A DNA stretch of 42,843 nucleotides from Candidatus Roizmanbacteria bacterium GW2011_GWC1_37_12 (GCA_000991135.1 LBST01000010.1:1-42843), one strand, 5' to 3'; counted from the stretch's first letter, positions 32,962 to 39,698 are shown. Numbers and translations: made by a program. The notes: generated from the sequence alone by a model not told the origin.

Positions 32962-33984
32962 TCAAAATTGTTCGAGAAATCTTATATCTCCTCCGTATAG
33001 ATCTCTAATCTCATCCAGTCCCAATTTCATCATAAGGCATCTTTCCGGTCCAAAACCGAATGCCCATCCGGTATAGATGTTAGGATCAATGCCGCCTGCC
33101 CGTAAAACCTCCGGATGGACCATACCGCTTCCTCCTAGTTCGAGCCATCCGGATTTGCAGACTCGGCACTTTTTCCCATTAATTTTAGTCGTTCCTTTGC
33201 AGATGTTGCAATTAATGTCTGTTTCAAATGACGGCTCTGTGAACTGGAAGTGATGTGGTCGAAGTCTTATTTCGCGATCAGGTCCAAAGAACTGTTTGGC
33301 AAAAAAATCTATTGTTCCTTTGAGGTGGGTTATGTTTATTCCTCGATCAACACACAAGCCTTCAAACTGGTAAAACATCGGCGCGTGGGTGGCATCCCAG
33401 TTTCGACGGTAACACTTGGCGATATTGATCATTCTGATAGGAGGCGTTTTTAGCCTTCTCATTTCTCTATTCTGTCCTGAAGATGTATGAGGTGTTAAAA
33501 CCATTCTTCCGAATTTTTCGTGCTCGGGATAGTCTATAAAAAAAGACTCAAAGTCGTCGCGGGCAGGATGTCCTTTGGGCATGTTGAGAGCTTCAAATGA
33601 AAAATATTCCCATTCTACTTCAGGGTAAGAAACGCGAATAAATCCTAATTTTTGAAAGATTGAAGCGATCTCCTCTATCGTATAGGTTATTGGATGAAGG
33701 CTTCCTTTTGGATAAATTTTTCCTGGTAAAGTTGCATCGAAGAATTTTTCTGATTTTTTTCCAGCAAGTTCTTTTTTCTTTACTTCGATTAAACGTTTAA
33801 TCGAAGTTTTCAATTTATTTACTTTTTGGCCGTAATCTTTCTTTTCATCTGACGGGATATCTTTGATTTTTTTGAGAAGATCGTTTATTACTCCGTTTCG
33901 ACCTAAATATTTTACTTCCAATTGCGAAAGTTTATCTGAAGAATCAGTCAAGTTTATTTCTTTTTCGTAAGTTTTTGAATCCAT
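32962..33984 (-). CDS. pheS: Phenylalanyl-tRNA synthetase alpha chain
   Basis: The 340 residues match PheS: an N-terminal coiled coil (SDKLSQLEVKYLGRNGVINDLLKKI), then HPITYTIEEIASIFQKLGFIRVSYPEVE, DDFESFFI, TPHTSSGQNREM, the class II motif 2 NIAKCYRRNWDATHAPMFYQFEGLCVDRG, the Zn-like cluster CNICKGTTKINGKKCRVCKSGW and the motif 3 region GWAFGFGPERCLMMKLGLDEIRDLYGGD. A TATAAT box ends seven bases before the ATG, so it may have its own promoter in addition to operon read-through. Confidence 0.95.
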   Translation of the reverse strand: MDSKTYEKEINLTDSSDKLSQLEVKYLGRNGVINDLLKKIKDIPSDEKKDYGQKVNKLKTSIKRLIEVKKKELAGKKSEKFFDATLPGKIYPKGSLHPITYTIEEIASIFQKLGFIRVSYPEVEWEYFSFEALNMPKGHPARDDFESFFIDYPEHEKFGRMVLTPHTSSGQNREMRRLKTPPIRMINIAKCYRRNWDATHAPMFYQFEGLCVDRGINITHLKGTIDFFAKQFFGPDREIRLRPHHFQFTEPSFETDINCNICKGTTKINGKKCRVCKSGWLELGGSGMVHPEVLRAGGIDPNIYTGWAFGFGPERCLMMKLGLDEIRDLYGGDIRFLEQF

Positions 33985-34007
33985 GAAAAAGATTATAGCA
34001 AAGATTA

Positions 34008-34361
34008 CTATATTTTATGCGAGATTTTTTCAACAACCTTTTCGAAGACTTTGGGATATTCGAGAGCTAATTTAGAAAGAATCTTTCGATCAAGGGAAAC
34101 TTTCTTGGTGATTAGTTTTTGGATAAATTGGCTGTAGGTTAGACCAAAGGATCGAACAGCAGCGTTGATCCTTATAATCCAAAGCTTTCTAAATTCCCGT
34201 TTCCTTTGTTTTCTTCCTGCAAATGCATATTCACCGGCGTGTAAGACAGCTTCTTTGGCTTTGCCAAACTGTTTATGTCTGGTCATCCAGTAGCCTTTAG
34301 CCATCTTTAAGACTTTTTTATGTCTTCTTTTTGTCTGAATTCCTGATTTGACGCGTACCAT
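34008..34361 (-). CDS. rplT: Ribosomal protein L20
   Basis: The 117 residues match L20 in length: MVRVKSGIQTKRRHKKVLKMAKGYWMTRHKQFGKAKEAVLHAGEYAFAGRKQRKREFRKLWIIRINAAVR. L20 is an early assembly protein of the 50S subunit and in E. coli represses its own operon. It follows rpmI directly. Confidence 0.97.
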   Translation of the reverse strand: MVRVKSGIQTKRRHKKVLKMAKGYWMTRHKQFGKAKEAVLHAGEYAFAGRKQRKREFRKLWIIRINAAVRSFGLTYSQFIQKLITKKVSLDRKILSKLALEYPKVFEKVVEKISHKI

Positions 34362-34362
34362 A

Positions 34363-34566
34363 TTATTTTCTTCCCAGCATTTTTAATATTTTCCTTTTGT
34401 AAGATCCTTTAACATTAACAGTTTTTTTCAGTCTACGAAGCCATTTTTTATTTTTTTTCGCTTTAAGATGTCGGAAACCTTTAGCTCGATGAGTTAGTTT
34501 TCCGCGGGCGGAAACCTTAAATCTTTTGACTGCAGATTTTCTAGTTTTTTGTTTATTTTTAGCCAT
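34363..34566 (-). CDS. rpmI: Ribosomal protein L35
   Basis: The 67 residues start MAKNKQKTRKSAVKRFKVSARGKLTHRAKGFRHL, the standard L35 opening. An upstream in-frame extension (MLNENKYF) is not part of the protein. It lies between infC and rplT, as in the E. coli IF3-L35-L20 cluster. Confidence 0.95.
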   Translation of the reverse strand: MAKNKQKTRKSAVKRFKVSARGKLTHRAKGFRHLKAKKNKKWLRRLKKTVNVKGSYKRKILKMLGRK

Positions 34567-34588
34567 AGGATTTGTAATTATAAAATAT

Positions 34589-35131
34589 TTATTTTCGTTT
34601 AGCAACCACAGACCGGATTACTCTACCTTCCTGCTTGGGAGGCTTGGAGACGTTGACTTCTCCAAGGCTTACGATGTATCGATTCATCAGGTCGAAAGCC
34701 ATCTGCTTTTTTCCCATTTCCCTGCCTCTTAAAGTCAAATTGATTCTTACTTGGTGACCCTGCTTCAAAAATTCTTTACCTTTATTTTCGAGTCTTGTAA
34801 GGTCTCCTTGAGCGATAAATAAGCTTAGACTGATGTCTTTTGTCGTACTTTTCTTGATTCCCTTCTTTGCTTCTTTAGCTTTTTTTTCCTCCTGATAAAG
34901 AAATTTTTTGAAATCAATTATTTTTGCAACAGGAGGTTGGGCTTTTGGAGCAATCAAAACCAAATCTAATTCTAAGTCTTGAGCCTTTCTTAATGCCTCC
35001 TCTTTTGTTAACACTCCTATTTGTTCACCTTTGTCATTAATGACTCTTAGTGTTGGTGAGTTAATCCGATAGTTGATATCGTAATACTTACGGGGTTGAT
35101 ATTTTGGTCTTGGTCTATAAAAACTTCTCAA
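34589..35131 (-). CDS. infC: Translation initiation factor IF-3
   Basis: The 180 residues fit IF-3. The N domain starts at about 20 (INYRINSPTLRVINDKGEQIGVLTKEEALRKAQDLELDLVLIAPKAQPPVAKIIDFKKFLY), then the C domain (DISLSLFIAQGDLTRLENKGKEFLKQGHQVRINLTLRGREMG). The start is TTG at 35131, inside the last codons of thrS (overlap 17 bases), with no Shine-Dalgarno. IF-3 penalises non-AUG starts. E. coli infC uses AUU for autoregulation, so a rare start here would fit the same control, although the real start could be elsewhere. Confidence 0.93.
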   Translation of the reverse strand: MRSFYRPRPKYQPRKYYDINYRINSPTLRVINDKGEQIGVLTKEEALRKAQDLELDLVLIAPKAQPPVAKIIDFKKFLYQEEKKAKEAKKGIKKSTTKDISLSLFIAQGDLTRLENKGKEFLKQGHQVRINLTLRGREMGKKQMAFDLMNRYIVSLGEVNVSKPPKQEGRVIRSVVAKRK

Positions 35132-36866
35132 TTTGAGATTTTAGATTTGAAATAAACTGGTTAATTGTTAATTGTCCTAAATCCTTTCCATCGCGCGTAC
35201 GGACAGAACATTGTTCTGTCTCTACCTCTTTCTCTCCAATTATAATCATATAAGGAATTTTTTGCAAGGTGGCTTTTCTGATCTTTTTTCCAAGAGTTTC
35301 ATTATCCTGGTTAACCTCGATTCTTAATCCTGCTTCTTTTAAAGTCTTTTCGACTTTCAGAATATAATCTTTAAATTTATCTGAAACCGGCAATATTGCG
35401 ATTTGAACAGGCGCAAGCCATAAAGGAAATGCTCCGGCATAATGTTCTATCAAAAAAGCCATTGTTCTCTCAAAGGCTCCGATTGATGCCCGATGGATAA
35501 CAACAGGTTCTTCTTCCTTTCCTTCGTGATTAATAAATCTCAGTTCAAATCTTTTAGGCATGACGAAATCATATTGGACAGTAAATGCGGTATCTTCTTT
35601 TCCGTTGACGTTCTTCATCTGAACGTCGATTTTTGGACCGTAAAAGGCCGCTTCGTTTTCAGCCTCATAATATGGTACTTCTTGGTTTTTTAAAACTTTT
35701 CTTAGAATACTTTCGGCATAGTCCCACATTTTGTCATCCTTATAGTATTTTTTTGAATCTTTTCTGTCTCCTAAAGATAGCCTAAATCGGTAATCTTTTC
35801 CAGCCTTAAGGCCAAACGCTTTATTTATGAAAGAAATAAGGTCTAAAACTTTTTTTATTTCTTCCTCTGCTTTTTCTTTTGGAGTGATGATATGGGCGTC
35901 TGACAGTAAAAATGTTCTAACTCGAATCAGTCCTGTTAGTTCGCCGCTTTTTTCATAACGGAATTGTGGCGAAATTTCTGCAAAGCTGACAGGCATTTCG
36001 TGATAAGATCTTGGTCGACTTTTAAAAAGGGCAAAGTGGTGAGGACAGGTCATCGGCCGCAAAATAAGTTCTTCATCATCGACAACCATCGGCGGGTACA
36101 TCGTTTCTTTGTAATATGGATAGTGACCAGAAGTTCGATATAGATCAACTTTGGCGATAGGCGGCGTAGATACATGGGAATACCCTCTTTTCAGCTCTTC
36201 GTCAACTATAAATCTTTCCAATATCCTTTTTATTGTTGCCCCTTTTGGAGTTAAAAGAGGCAGACCTTTTCCGACTAAATCAGAAAATACAAAAAGGTCA
36301 AGATCCTGACCTAATTTTCTATGATCTCTTTTTTTTGCTTCTTCTAGTCTTATAAGGTGTTCTTTTAGTTCTTTTTCCGATGGCCAGACTGTTCCGTAGA
36401 TTCTTGTTAACATTTTGTTTTTTTCACTGCCCCGCCAGTAGGCTCCGGCTACCGAAAGAAGCTTAAAATTCCTTAATTCTTTTGACGGGTTTTCTACGTG
36501 GCCCATTTTACAAAGGTCAAGAAAGTCTCCGGGGTCATTCGTCTGGAGCTTTTTTCCTTGTTTGGCAAATTCTTTGGCCATCTCAACTTTATATTTATTA
36601 TCTTTGAATAATTTTTTCGCTTCAACAAGCGTTACTTCTTTGAAGGTAAATTTTTGCCATCTTGGGAGGATCTCCCTCATTTTAGCTTCTATTTTCTGGA
36701 AGTCCTCTTCTGAAATACTCCATTTGCCCATGTCAAAATCCTGATAAAATCCATTTTCTATGGCAGGACCAATCGCATTTAGTGCACCTGGGTATAACTG
36801 CTTCACCGCATGGGCTAATAAATGGGCGCACGAATGTCTTAAACTGTCTAGATTTTTGTTATCCAT
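35115..36866 (-). CDS. thrS: Threonyl-tRNA synthetase without TGS domain
   Basis: The 583 residues are shorter than the usual 640 because the N-terminal TGS domain is missing. The start MDNKNLDSLRHSCAHLLAHAVKQLYPGA is already the editing-domain region (HxxxH). Class II motifs follow: motif 2 RYEKSGELTGLIRVRTF, the zinc ligands in TCPHHFALFK, and motif 3 HRASIGAFERTMAFLIEHYAG. The C-terminal anticodon-binding domain is WLAPVQIAILPVSDKFKDYI to GQLTINQFI. It charges tRNA-Thr. The gene is preceded by a leader peptide with three Thr codons and a terminator (36903-36998). It is the first gene of thrS-infC-rpmI-rplT-pheS-pheT. Confidence 0.95.
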   Translation of the reverse strand: MDNKNLDSLRHSCAHLLAHAVKQLYPGALNAIGPAIENGFYQDFDMGKWSISEEDFQKIEAKMREILPRWQKFTFKEVTLVEAKKLFKDNKYKVEMAKEFAKQGKKLQTNDPGDFLDLCKMGHVENPSKELRNFKLLSVAGAYWRGSEKNKMLTRIYGTVWPSEKELKEHLIRLEEAKKRDHRKLGQDLDLFVFSDLVGKGLPLLTPKGATIKRILERFIVDEELKRGYSHVSTPPIAKVDLYRTSGHYPYYKETMYPPMVVDDEELILRPMTCPHHFALFKSRPRSYHEMPVSFAEISPQFRYEKSGELTGLIRVRTFLLSDAHIITPKEKAEEEIKKVLDLISFINKAFGLKAGKDYRFRLSLGDRKDSKKYYKDDKMWDYAESILRKVLKNQEVPYYEAENEAAFYGPKIDVQMKNVNGKEDTAFTVQYDFVMPKRFELRFINHEGKEEEPVVIHRASIGAFERTMAFLIEHYAGAFPLWLAPVQIAILPVSDKFKDYILKVEKTLKEAGLRIEVNQDNETLGKKIRKATLQKIPYMIIIGEKEVETEQCSVRTRDGKDLGQLTINQFISNLKSQIEKFL

Positions 36867-36902
36867 GTTATTTATTTTAAACTATTAATAAGATTGTAGC
36901 AT

Positions 36903-36925
36903 AAAAAAACCCTCCTCTCGGAGGG
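36903..36925 (-). terminator. Attenuator terminator of the thrS leader
   Basis: On the minus strand CCCTCC, GAGA tetraloop, GGAGGG and seven T follow each other (stem complement of 36920-36925 with 36910-36915). It lies 37 bases before the thrS ATG. Its left arm CCCTCC can instead pair with GGAGGG at 36948-36953 to form the antiterminator. Confidence 0.88.
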
Positions 36926-36953
36926 ATAATCTATACTACAACACTACCCCTCC

Positions 36954-36998
36954 TTAACAGGAGACAGTAGTTGTAGCAACAATAATTTCTTTTTTCAT
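36954..36998 (-). CDS. Leader peptide of thrS attenuator, 14 aa
   Basis: The ORF encodes MKKEIIVATTTVSC and stop TAA. Three consecutive threonine codons (ACA ACT ACT, 36974-36966) sit in region 1 of the attenuator. TATCAT ends six bases before the ATG, with TTGAAT 16 bases further up (37027-37032), giving a leaderless leader peptide. It is too short for routine gene callers. Confidence 0.85.
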   Translation of the reverse strand: MKKEIIVATTTVSC

Positions 36999-37004
36999 AA
37001 TTTT

Positions 37005-37032
37005 ATGATACACCAAAATTTTTCAAATTCAA
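37005..37032 (-). promoter_or_regulatory. Promoter of the thrS operon
   Basis: TTGAAT (complement of 37027-37032), 16 bases, and TATCAT (complement of 37005-37010). The predicted start of transcription is the A of the leader ATG at 36998. Confidence 0.6.
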
Positions 37033-37046
37033 GTAGGACAAGAAAG

Positions 37047-37262
37047 TTAGTGGGTTAAAAAATAAAAAATAGCGCCTCCAGCGCCACAAGCAGCTGTTAG
37101 ACCGAGAAGTAGTTTTATAGCAGTTTTTTTAACATCTTTACTTAATATATGTAGAGCATTATAATCGCTATCAGGTCCACTGCTGACAAGACGAGTTGCA
37201 TTTTTACCGCGATTAAACGATTTAAATAAAAAAACTTTTCTTCCAGGTTTTTTGTCGGGCAT
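37047..37262 (-). CDS. Unknown small membrane protein, 71 aa
   Basis: The N-terminal 50 residues are basic and polar (MPDKKPGRKVFLFKSFNRGKN). A single helix lies at the end (AIKLLLGLTAACGAGGAIFYFLTH), so it is tail-anchored. I do not recognise it. AT-rich DNA with TACTAA lies upstream. Confidence 0.6.
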   Translation of the reverse strand: MPDKKPGRKVFLFKSFNRGKNATRLVSSGPDSDYNALHILSKDVKKTAIKLLLGLTAACGAGGAIFYFLTH

Positions 37263-37362
37263 ATATTATTTAGTAAGTATTTTACTTCTTCTTCTTCTTC
37301 TTGTCAAGACAATCTAAGTTTACGTGGCCTGTCTGATGGACATCTAAACGAACTAAAATTTG

Positions 37363-37436
37363 TGGACGGTAGAGGACTTGAACCTCTGACCTTTACAATG
37401 TCAATGTAACGCTCTAGCCAACTGAGCTAACCGTCC
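37363..37436 (-). tRNA. tRNA-Val (anticodon GAC)
   Basis: The full cloverleaf is GGACGGT/ACCGTCC (acceptor), GCTC/GAGC, TTACA/TGTAA around TTGACAT (anticodon GAC, valine), and AGAGG/CCTCT around TTCAAGT. The discriminator is A. CCA is not encoded. An 11-base inverted repeat CTAAAATTTGT/ACAAATTTTAG (37353-37363 and 37440-37450) flanks it and would extend the precursor's acceptor stem beyond a GAA bulge. Together with tRNA-Val(UAC) at 112 it covers the valine codons. Confidence 0.95.
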
Positions 37437-37448
37437 TTCACAAATTTT

Positions 37449-37470
37449 AGCCAACTAAGCTACGCGACCA
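37449..37470 (-). pseudogene. Fragment of a tRNA 5' half
   Basis: Minus-strand TGGTCGCGTAGCTTAGTTGG plus CT has an acceptor-like GGTCGC (as in tRNA-Val at 112) and the D arm TAGCTTAGTTGGCT (as in tRNA-Val at 37363). It ends before the anticodon arm, so it is a remnant, not a gene. It sits in the 38-base gap between tRNA-Val and mtaB. Confidence 0.6.
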
Positions 37471-37474
37471 TTTA

Positions 37475-38827
37475 TTAAACTATTTTACCAAACAATCGAC
37501 CCTTTTTAAATTCTATTATTTTGACGTTTTTTATCTTGCCGGTTTCCGCAACCTCGGAGGTTGCCGATCGGCCTTTGTCAGCAATCCAAATAGGGAGTTG
37601 ATTGTCCAATAAAGCTTCACGAAAACCTTCTTCTGACCTCTGAAGAAACAAAGTCAAAGACACTCTGTTAATATTTTTTTGCTTGAATTGAAAGTACTTC
37701 TTTTTGCCAAGCTTAATCAATGCTGCCGCACGTTTAGTTTTTTCTGCGACGCTAGGCTCATTTAGCCTTTTTTCCATATAGTCGGCGGCTGTTTTTGTTC
37801 GTTTTGAAAATCTAAATACGTGAAACTTATCTATAGGAGATTCTTTTAGGAAATTGTATGTGTCCTGAAAGTCTTTGTCCGTTTCATCAAGGAAACCAAC
37901 GATGACATCGGTTGCGATCAGGGCTAAAGGATTAATTTTATGTAATTTGTGCAATTTTTCCATCATTTCTTCCCGTGTGTAGCCACGCTTCATTAAGTTT
38001 AATATTTTATTGGACCCTGATTGGATTGGAACATGAAAAAAATTAACTAAACGTTTCAAGGGTAAAATATTTTTATAATAGTTAATAAATTCATTATTGA
38101 TACTCCAGGGATGAATTGACCCGAAGCTGATCCTTGGAACGGTTGAATCAGTCAGAGTCTGTTGAATCAGTTGAATCAGCGTTTCCCCGGTATCGTATCC
38201 AAACGCTTCTGTATTAATTGCCGTGAAAATTACCTCTTTGACTTCTCTACCTAAATTCTTCTTGTCCTCCGAAGCCTTGGCGTAGGAGGAAATTCTTGAT
38301 AATATACTTTTAATTCTTTCTGACTTAGGCATTCCACGAAGATAAGGGACTATGCAAAAAGAGCAATACCTTTGACAGCCGTCTTGAATCTTGACCATAA
38401 GCCTCCCAGAATCGATAAATTTATTTTGATTTTGAAAATTGCCACTTCCACCTCCGAGGTGGAAGGAGGCTAAATTTTCTATATTTAAGCGTTTTTTAAT
38501 TAAATCAACCAAATATTCCTTATTGACATTATCGATAATAATGTCAATAGGAAGGTCTTTGTAGAGGTTATTTTTTAGCCAATATGTGGCACTACAGCCT
38601 GTTACGACTATTTTAGCTTCTGGTAACTTCTTTTTGGTTTGGTAGATCAACTGTCGAGCTTCCCTTTCGGCTTTATTGGTGACAGAACAGCTATTGATGA
38701 TAAAAATATCGGGTTTATTTTTATCAAATCTAAAGCCGTTTAGGCTCATTTTACAATCGATTTCTTCCTTTTCAGCCTCATTTACCCGGCATCCGAAGCT
38801 GTAACTAAAGAAACTCATTTTTTTCAC
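37475..38827 (-). CDS. mtaB: MiaB/MtaB-like tRNA methylthiotransferase (radical SAM)
   Basis: The 450 residues have an N-terminal UPF0004 domain with SYSFGCRVNEAEKEEI, INSCSVTNKAEREARQL and VTGCSATYW (cluster cysteines), the radical SAM motif CQRYCSFCIVPYLRG (CxxxCxxC), then TDVIVGFLDETDKDFQDT and the C-terminal SEVAEKTKR-like part. GCRVNEAE suggests the MtaB branch, which modifies t6A37 in tRNA; MiaB or RimO activity is less likely. GTG at 38827 is chosen because TATAAT ends six bases before it. Repeat-derived inserts: NLASFHLGGG (118-127), SSYAKASED (180-188), RSATSEVAE (about 420-428). Confidence 0.88.
   Translation of the reverse strand: MKKMSFFSYSFGCRVNEAEKEEIDCKMSLNGFRFDKNKPDIFIINSCSVTNKAEREARQLIYQTKKKLPEAKIVVTGCSATYWLKNNLYKDLPIDIIIDNVNKEYLVDLIKKRLNIENLASFHLGGGSGNFQNQNKFIDSGRLMVKIQDGCQRYCSFCIVPYLRGMPKSERIKSILSRISSYAKASEDKKNLGREVKEVIFTAINTEAFGYDTGETLIQLIQQTLTDSTVPRISFGSIHPWSINNEFINYYKNILPLKRLVNFFHVPIQSGSNKILNLMKRGYTREEMMEKLHKLHKINPLALIATDVIVGFLDETDKDFQDTYNFLKESPIDKFHVFRFSKRTKTAADYMEKRLNEPSVAEKTKRAAALIKLGKKKYFQFKQKNINRVSLTLFLQRSEEGFREALLDNQLPIWIADKGRSATSEVAETGKIKNVKIIEFKKGRLFGKIV
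37545..37572. repeat. Palindromic element family A', copy in mtaB
   Basis: TCCGCAACCTCGGAGGTTGC plus CGATCGGC is the exact reverse complement of 23859-23886 in recG. In the gene frame it encodes GRSATSEVAE. The recG copy is inserted the other way round, yet SATSEVA is the same. Confidence 0.9.
38265..38290. repeat. Palindrome with TCCTCC/GGAGGA arms inside mtaB
   Basis: TCCTCCGAAGCC and GGCGTAGGAGGA are complementary except for a short central mismatch. It encodes SSYAKASED in the minus frame. From memory, peptides like SYAKASED recur in other proteins of such genomes. Confidence 0.65.
38445..38473 (+). repeat. Palindromic element family A, copy 4 (inside mtaB)
   Basis: CTTCCACCTCCGAGGTGGAA plus GGAGGCTAA differs from the RAYT flanks at two bases. 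It encodes NLASFHLGGG (118-127). Same orientation as the other three copies. Confidence 0.88.
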
Positions 38828-38833
38828 GAAACT

Positions 38834-38839
38834 ATTATA
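38834..38839 (-). promoter_or_regulatory. -10 box TATAAT, leaderless start of mtaB
   Basis: TATAAT, AGTTTC and GTG (38827) follow directly on the minus strand. Spacing six selects the GTG start over the downstream ATG. Confidence 0.55.
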
Positions 38840-38937
38840 AAACAATTATTTAATTTCTGATTTCTAATTACAAATTAATTAGTAATTTTTAATCTGTAAT
38901 CCTTTAATTATTAATTATAGGGTTTTTCTAAAACTTA

Positions 38938-38966
38938 TTGACATACCTATAGTTATATGCTATAAT
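38938..38966 (+). promoter_or_regulatory. Perfect sigma-70-type promoter, TTGACA-17-TATAAT
   Basis: TTGACA (38938-38943), 17 bases, TATAAT (38961-38966). It is the only exact consensus promoter I found. The palindrome TATAG-N7-CTATA (38948-38964) overlaps the -10 and could be an operator. The predicted start is near 38973. Confidence 0.85.
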
Positions 38967-38974
38967 ACTTTCAG

Positions 38975-39022
38975 ATCCTAAGGTTTTTCAGATTTTTCTC
39001 GAAAAGCTTTAGGATTTTTTTT
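38975..39022 (+). terminator. Strong terminator just behind the promoter
   Basis: ATCCTAAGGTTTTTC (38975-38989) pairs with GAAAAGCTTTAGGAT (39001-39015) over 15 bases including G-U pairs, followed by eight T. It would end a transcript of about 50 nt. It is either a hairpin small RNA or an attenuator in front of the lysozyme-like gene. Confidence 0.75.
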
Positions 39023-39023
39023 A

Positions 39024-39136
39024 AGAGTCTGTTTCCCGCTTAGCGGGATTACAGACTCTAATCCGCCGAATAAACGCCCCTCAAGACGTCGAGCGAATAG
39101 CGAAGAGTTAAGTCTTGAGGTAAGTTTAAGGCGGAT
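39024..39136 (+). other. Structured 5' leader of the lysozyme-like gene
   Basis: Hairpin one: AGAGTCTGT/ACAGACTCT (39024-39032, 39051-39059) with inner TCCCGCT/AGCGGGA. Nested stem two: ATCCGCC/GGCGGAT (39061-39067, 39130-39136) enclosing CCTCAAGAC/GTCTTGAGG (39079-39087, 39112-39120). The second stem ends four bases before the ATG and could limit ribosome access. I recognise no riboswitch class; parts may be dispersed palindromes. Confidence 0.6.
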
Positions 39137-39140
39137 AACT

Positions 39141-39698
39141 ATGAAATACTTTTTACTATCTTTAATCATTACAGGTCTTTTATTTTTTTCAGCTTCACCT
39201 GTTATGGCGGAAAAACAGGCGGGTAACTCTGCCCAGCTCTCCTTAAAAATGGATCAGGAAGAAAAGATTACCCTTGATCTAAAAAGGAAAGAATTGGCTA
39301 TAAAATCTGTTTTAAATCGTTATAATTCACCAATGGTTGATTCGGCCTCAAGCTTTACCGAAACATGTCTTAAATATAATCTAGATTGTTATTTGCTTCC
39401 ATCTATCGCGGGTCTTGAGTCAACTTTTGGTCGTTTTATCTGGCCAAATTCGTATAATGCTTTTGGTTGGGCTCGTGGCTTTATGATGTTCAATTCGTGG
39501 TCAGAGGGTATAGACACAGTCGGAAAAGGTTTGCGAGAAAACTATCTAAACCGCGGCCGCCTCGGTATCTATGAAATTGGCCCGATTTATTCGGAAAGCG
39601 CTACTTGGGCTGTTAGAGTAGAGTGGTTTAAGCGGGAATTTGAGAAAGAAGAAAAAAGGTTGTCGTTGCTTTCACTAGAAATTCCTGTAAAATTATAA
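39141..39698 (+). CDS. Secreted lysozyme-like (glucosaminidase/transglycosylase fold) protein
   Basis: The 185 residues have a signal peptide (MKYFLLSLIITGLLFFSASPVMA) with an AxA-like site. The core CYLLPSIAGLESTFGRFIWPNSYNAFGWARGFMMFNSWSEGIDTVGKGLRENYLNRG fits the lysozyme-like superfamily, with Glu in GLEST as the probable catalytic acid. It would cleave peptidoglycan outside the membrane. A paralogue is at 41279-41842. It is preceded by the consensus promoter, terminator and structured leader. Confidence 0.75.
   Translation: MKYFLLSLIITGLLFFSASPVMAEKQAGNSAQLSLKMDQEEKITLDLKRKELAIKSVLNRYNSPMVDSASSFTETCLKYNLDCYLLPSIAGLESTFGRFIWPNSYNAFGWARGFMMFNSWSEGIDTVGKGLRENYLNRGRLGIYEIGPIYSESATWAVRVEWFKREFEKEEKRLSLLSLEIPVKL

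Larger units (their letters stand above)
36903..36998 (-). promoter_or_regulatory. Threonine attenuation leader of thrS
   Basis: Four mutually exclusive segments can be drawn. Region 1 (36976-36960) overlaps the Thr codons and pairs with region 2 (36953-36936) across a six-base loop that contains the leader stop codon. Region 2 can instead pair with region 3 by nine bases, GGAGGGGTA with TATCCCTCC (one G-U). Region 3 pairs with region 4 to make the terminator. A ribosome stalled at the Thr codons blocks region 1, so 2:3 forms and thrS is transcribed. With enough charged tRNA-Thr, 3:4 forms and transcription stops. Confidence 0.85.

Noticed and set aside
36866-36998. T-box riboswitch before thrS
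   Set aside because: The region is too short and lacks specifier-loop and T-box sequences. A leader peptide with Thr codons explains it better.
39024-39136. Known riboswitch (for example c-di-AMP type) before the lysozyme-like gene
   Set aside because: I could not match any conserved core. Only stems are visible, and some resemble dispersed palindromes.
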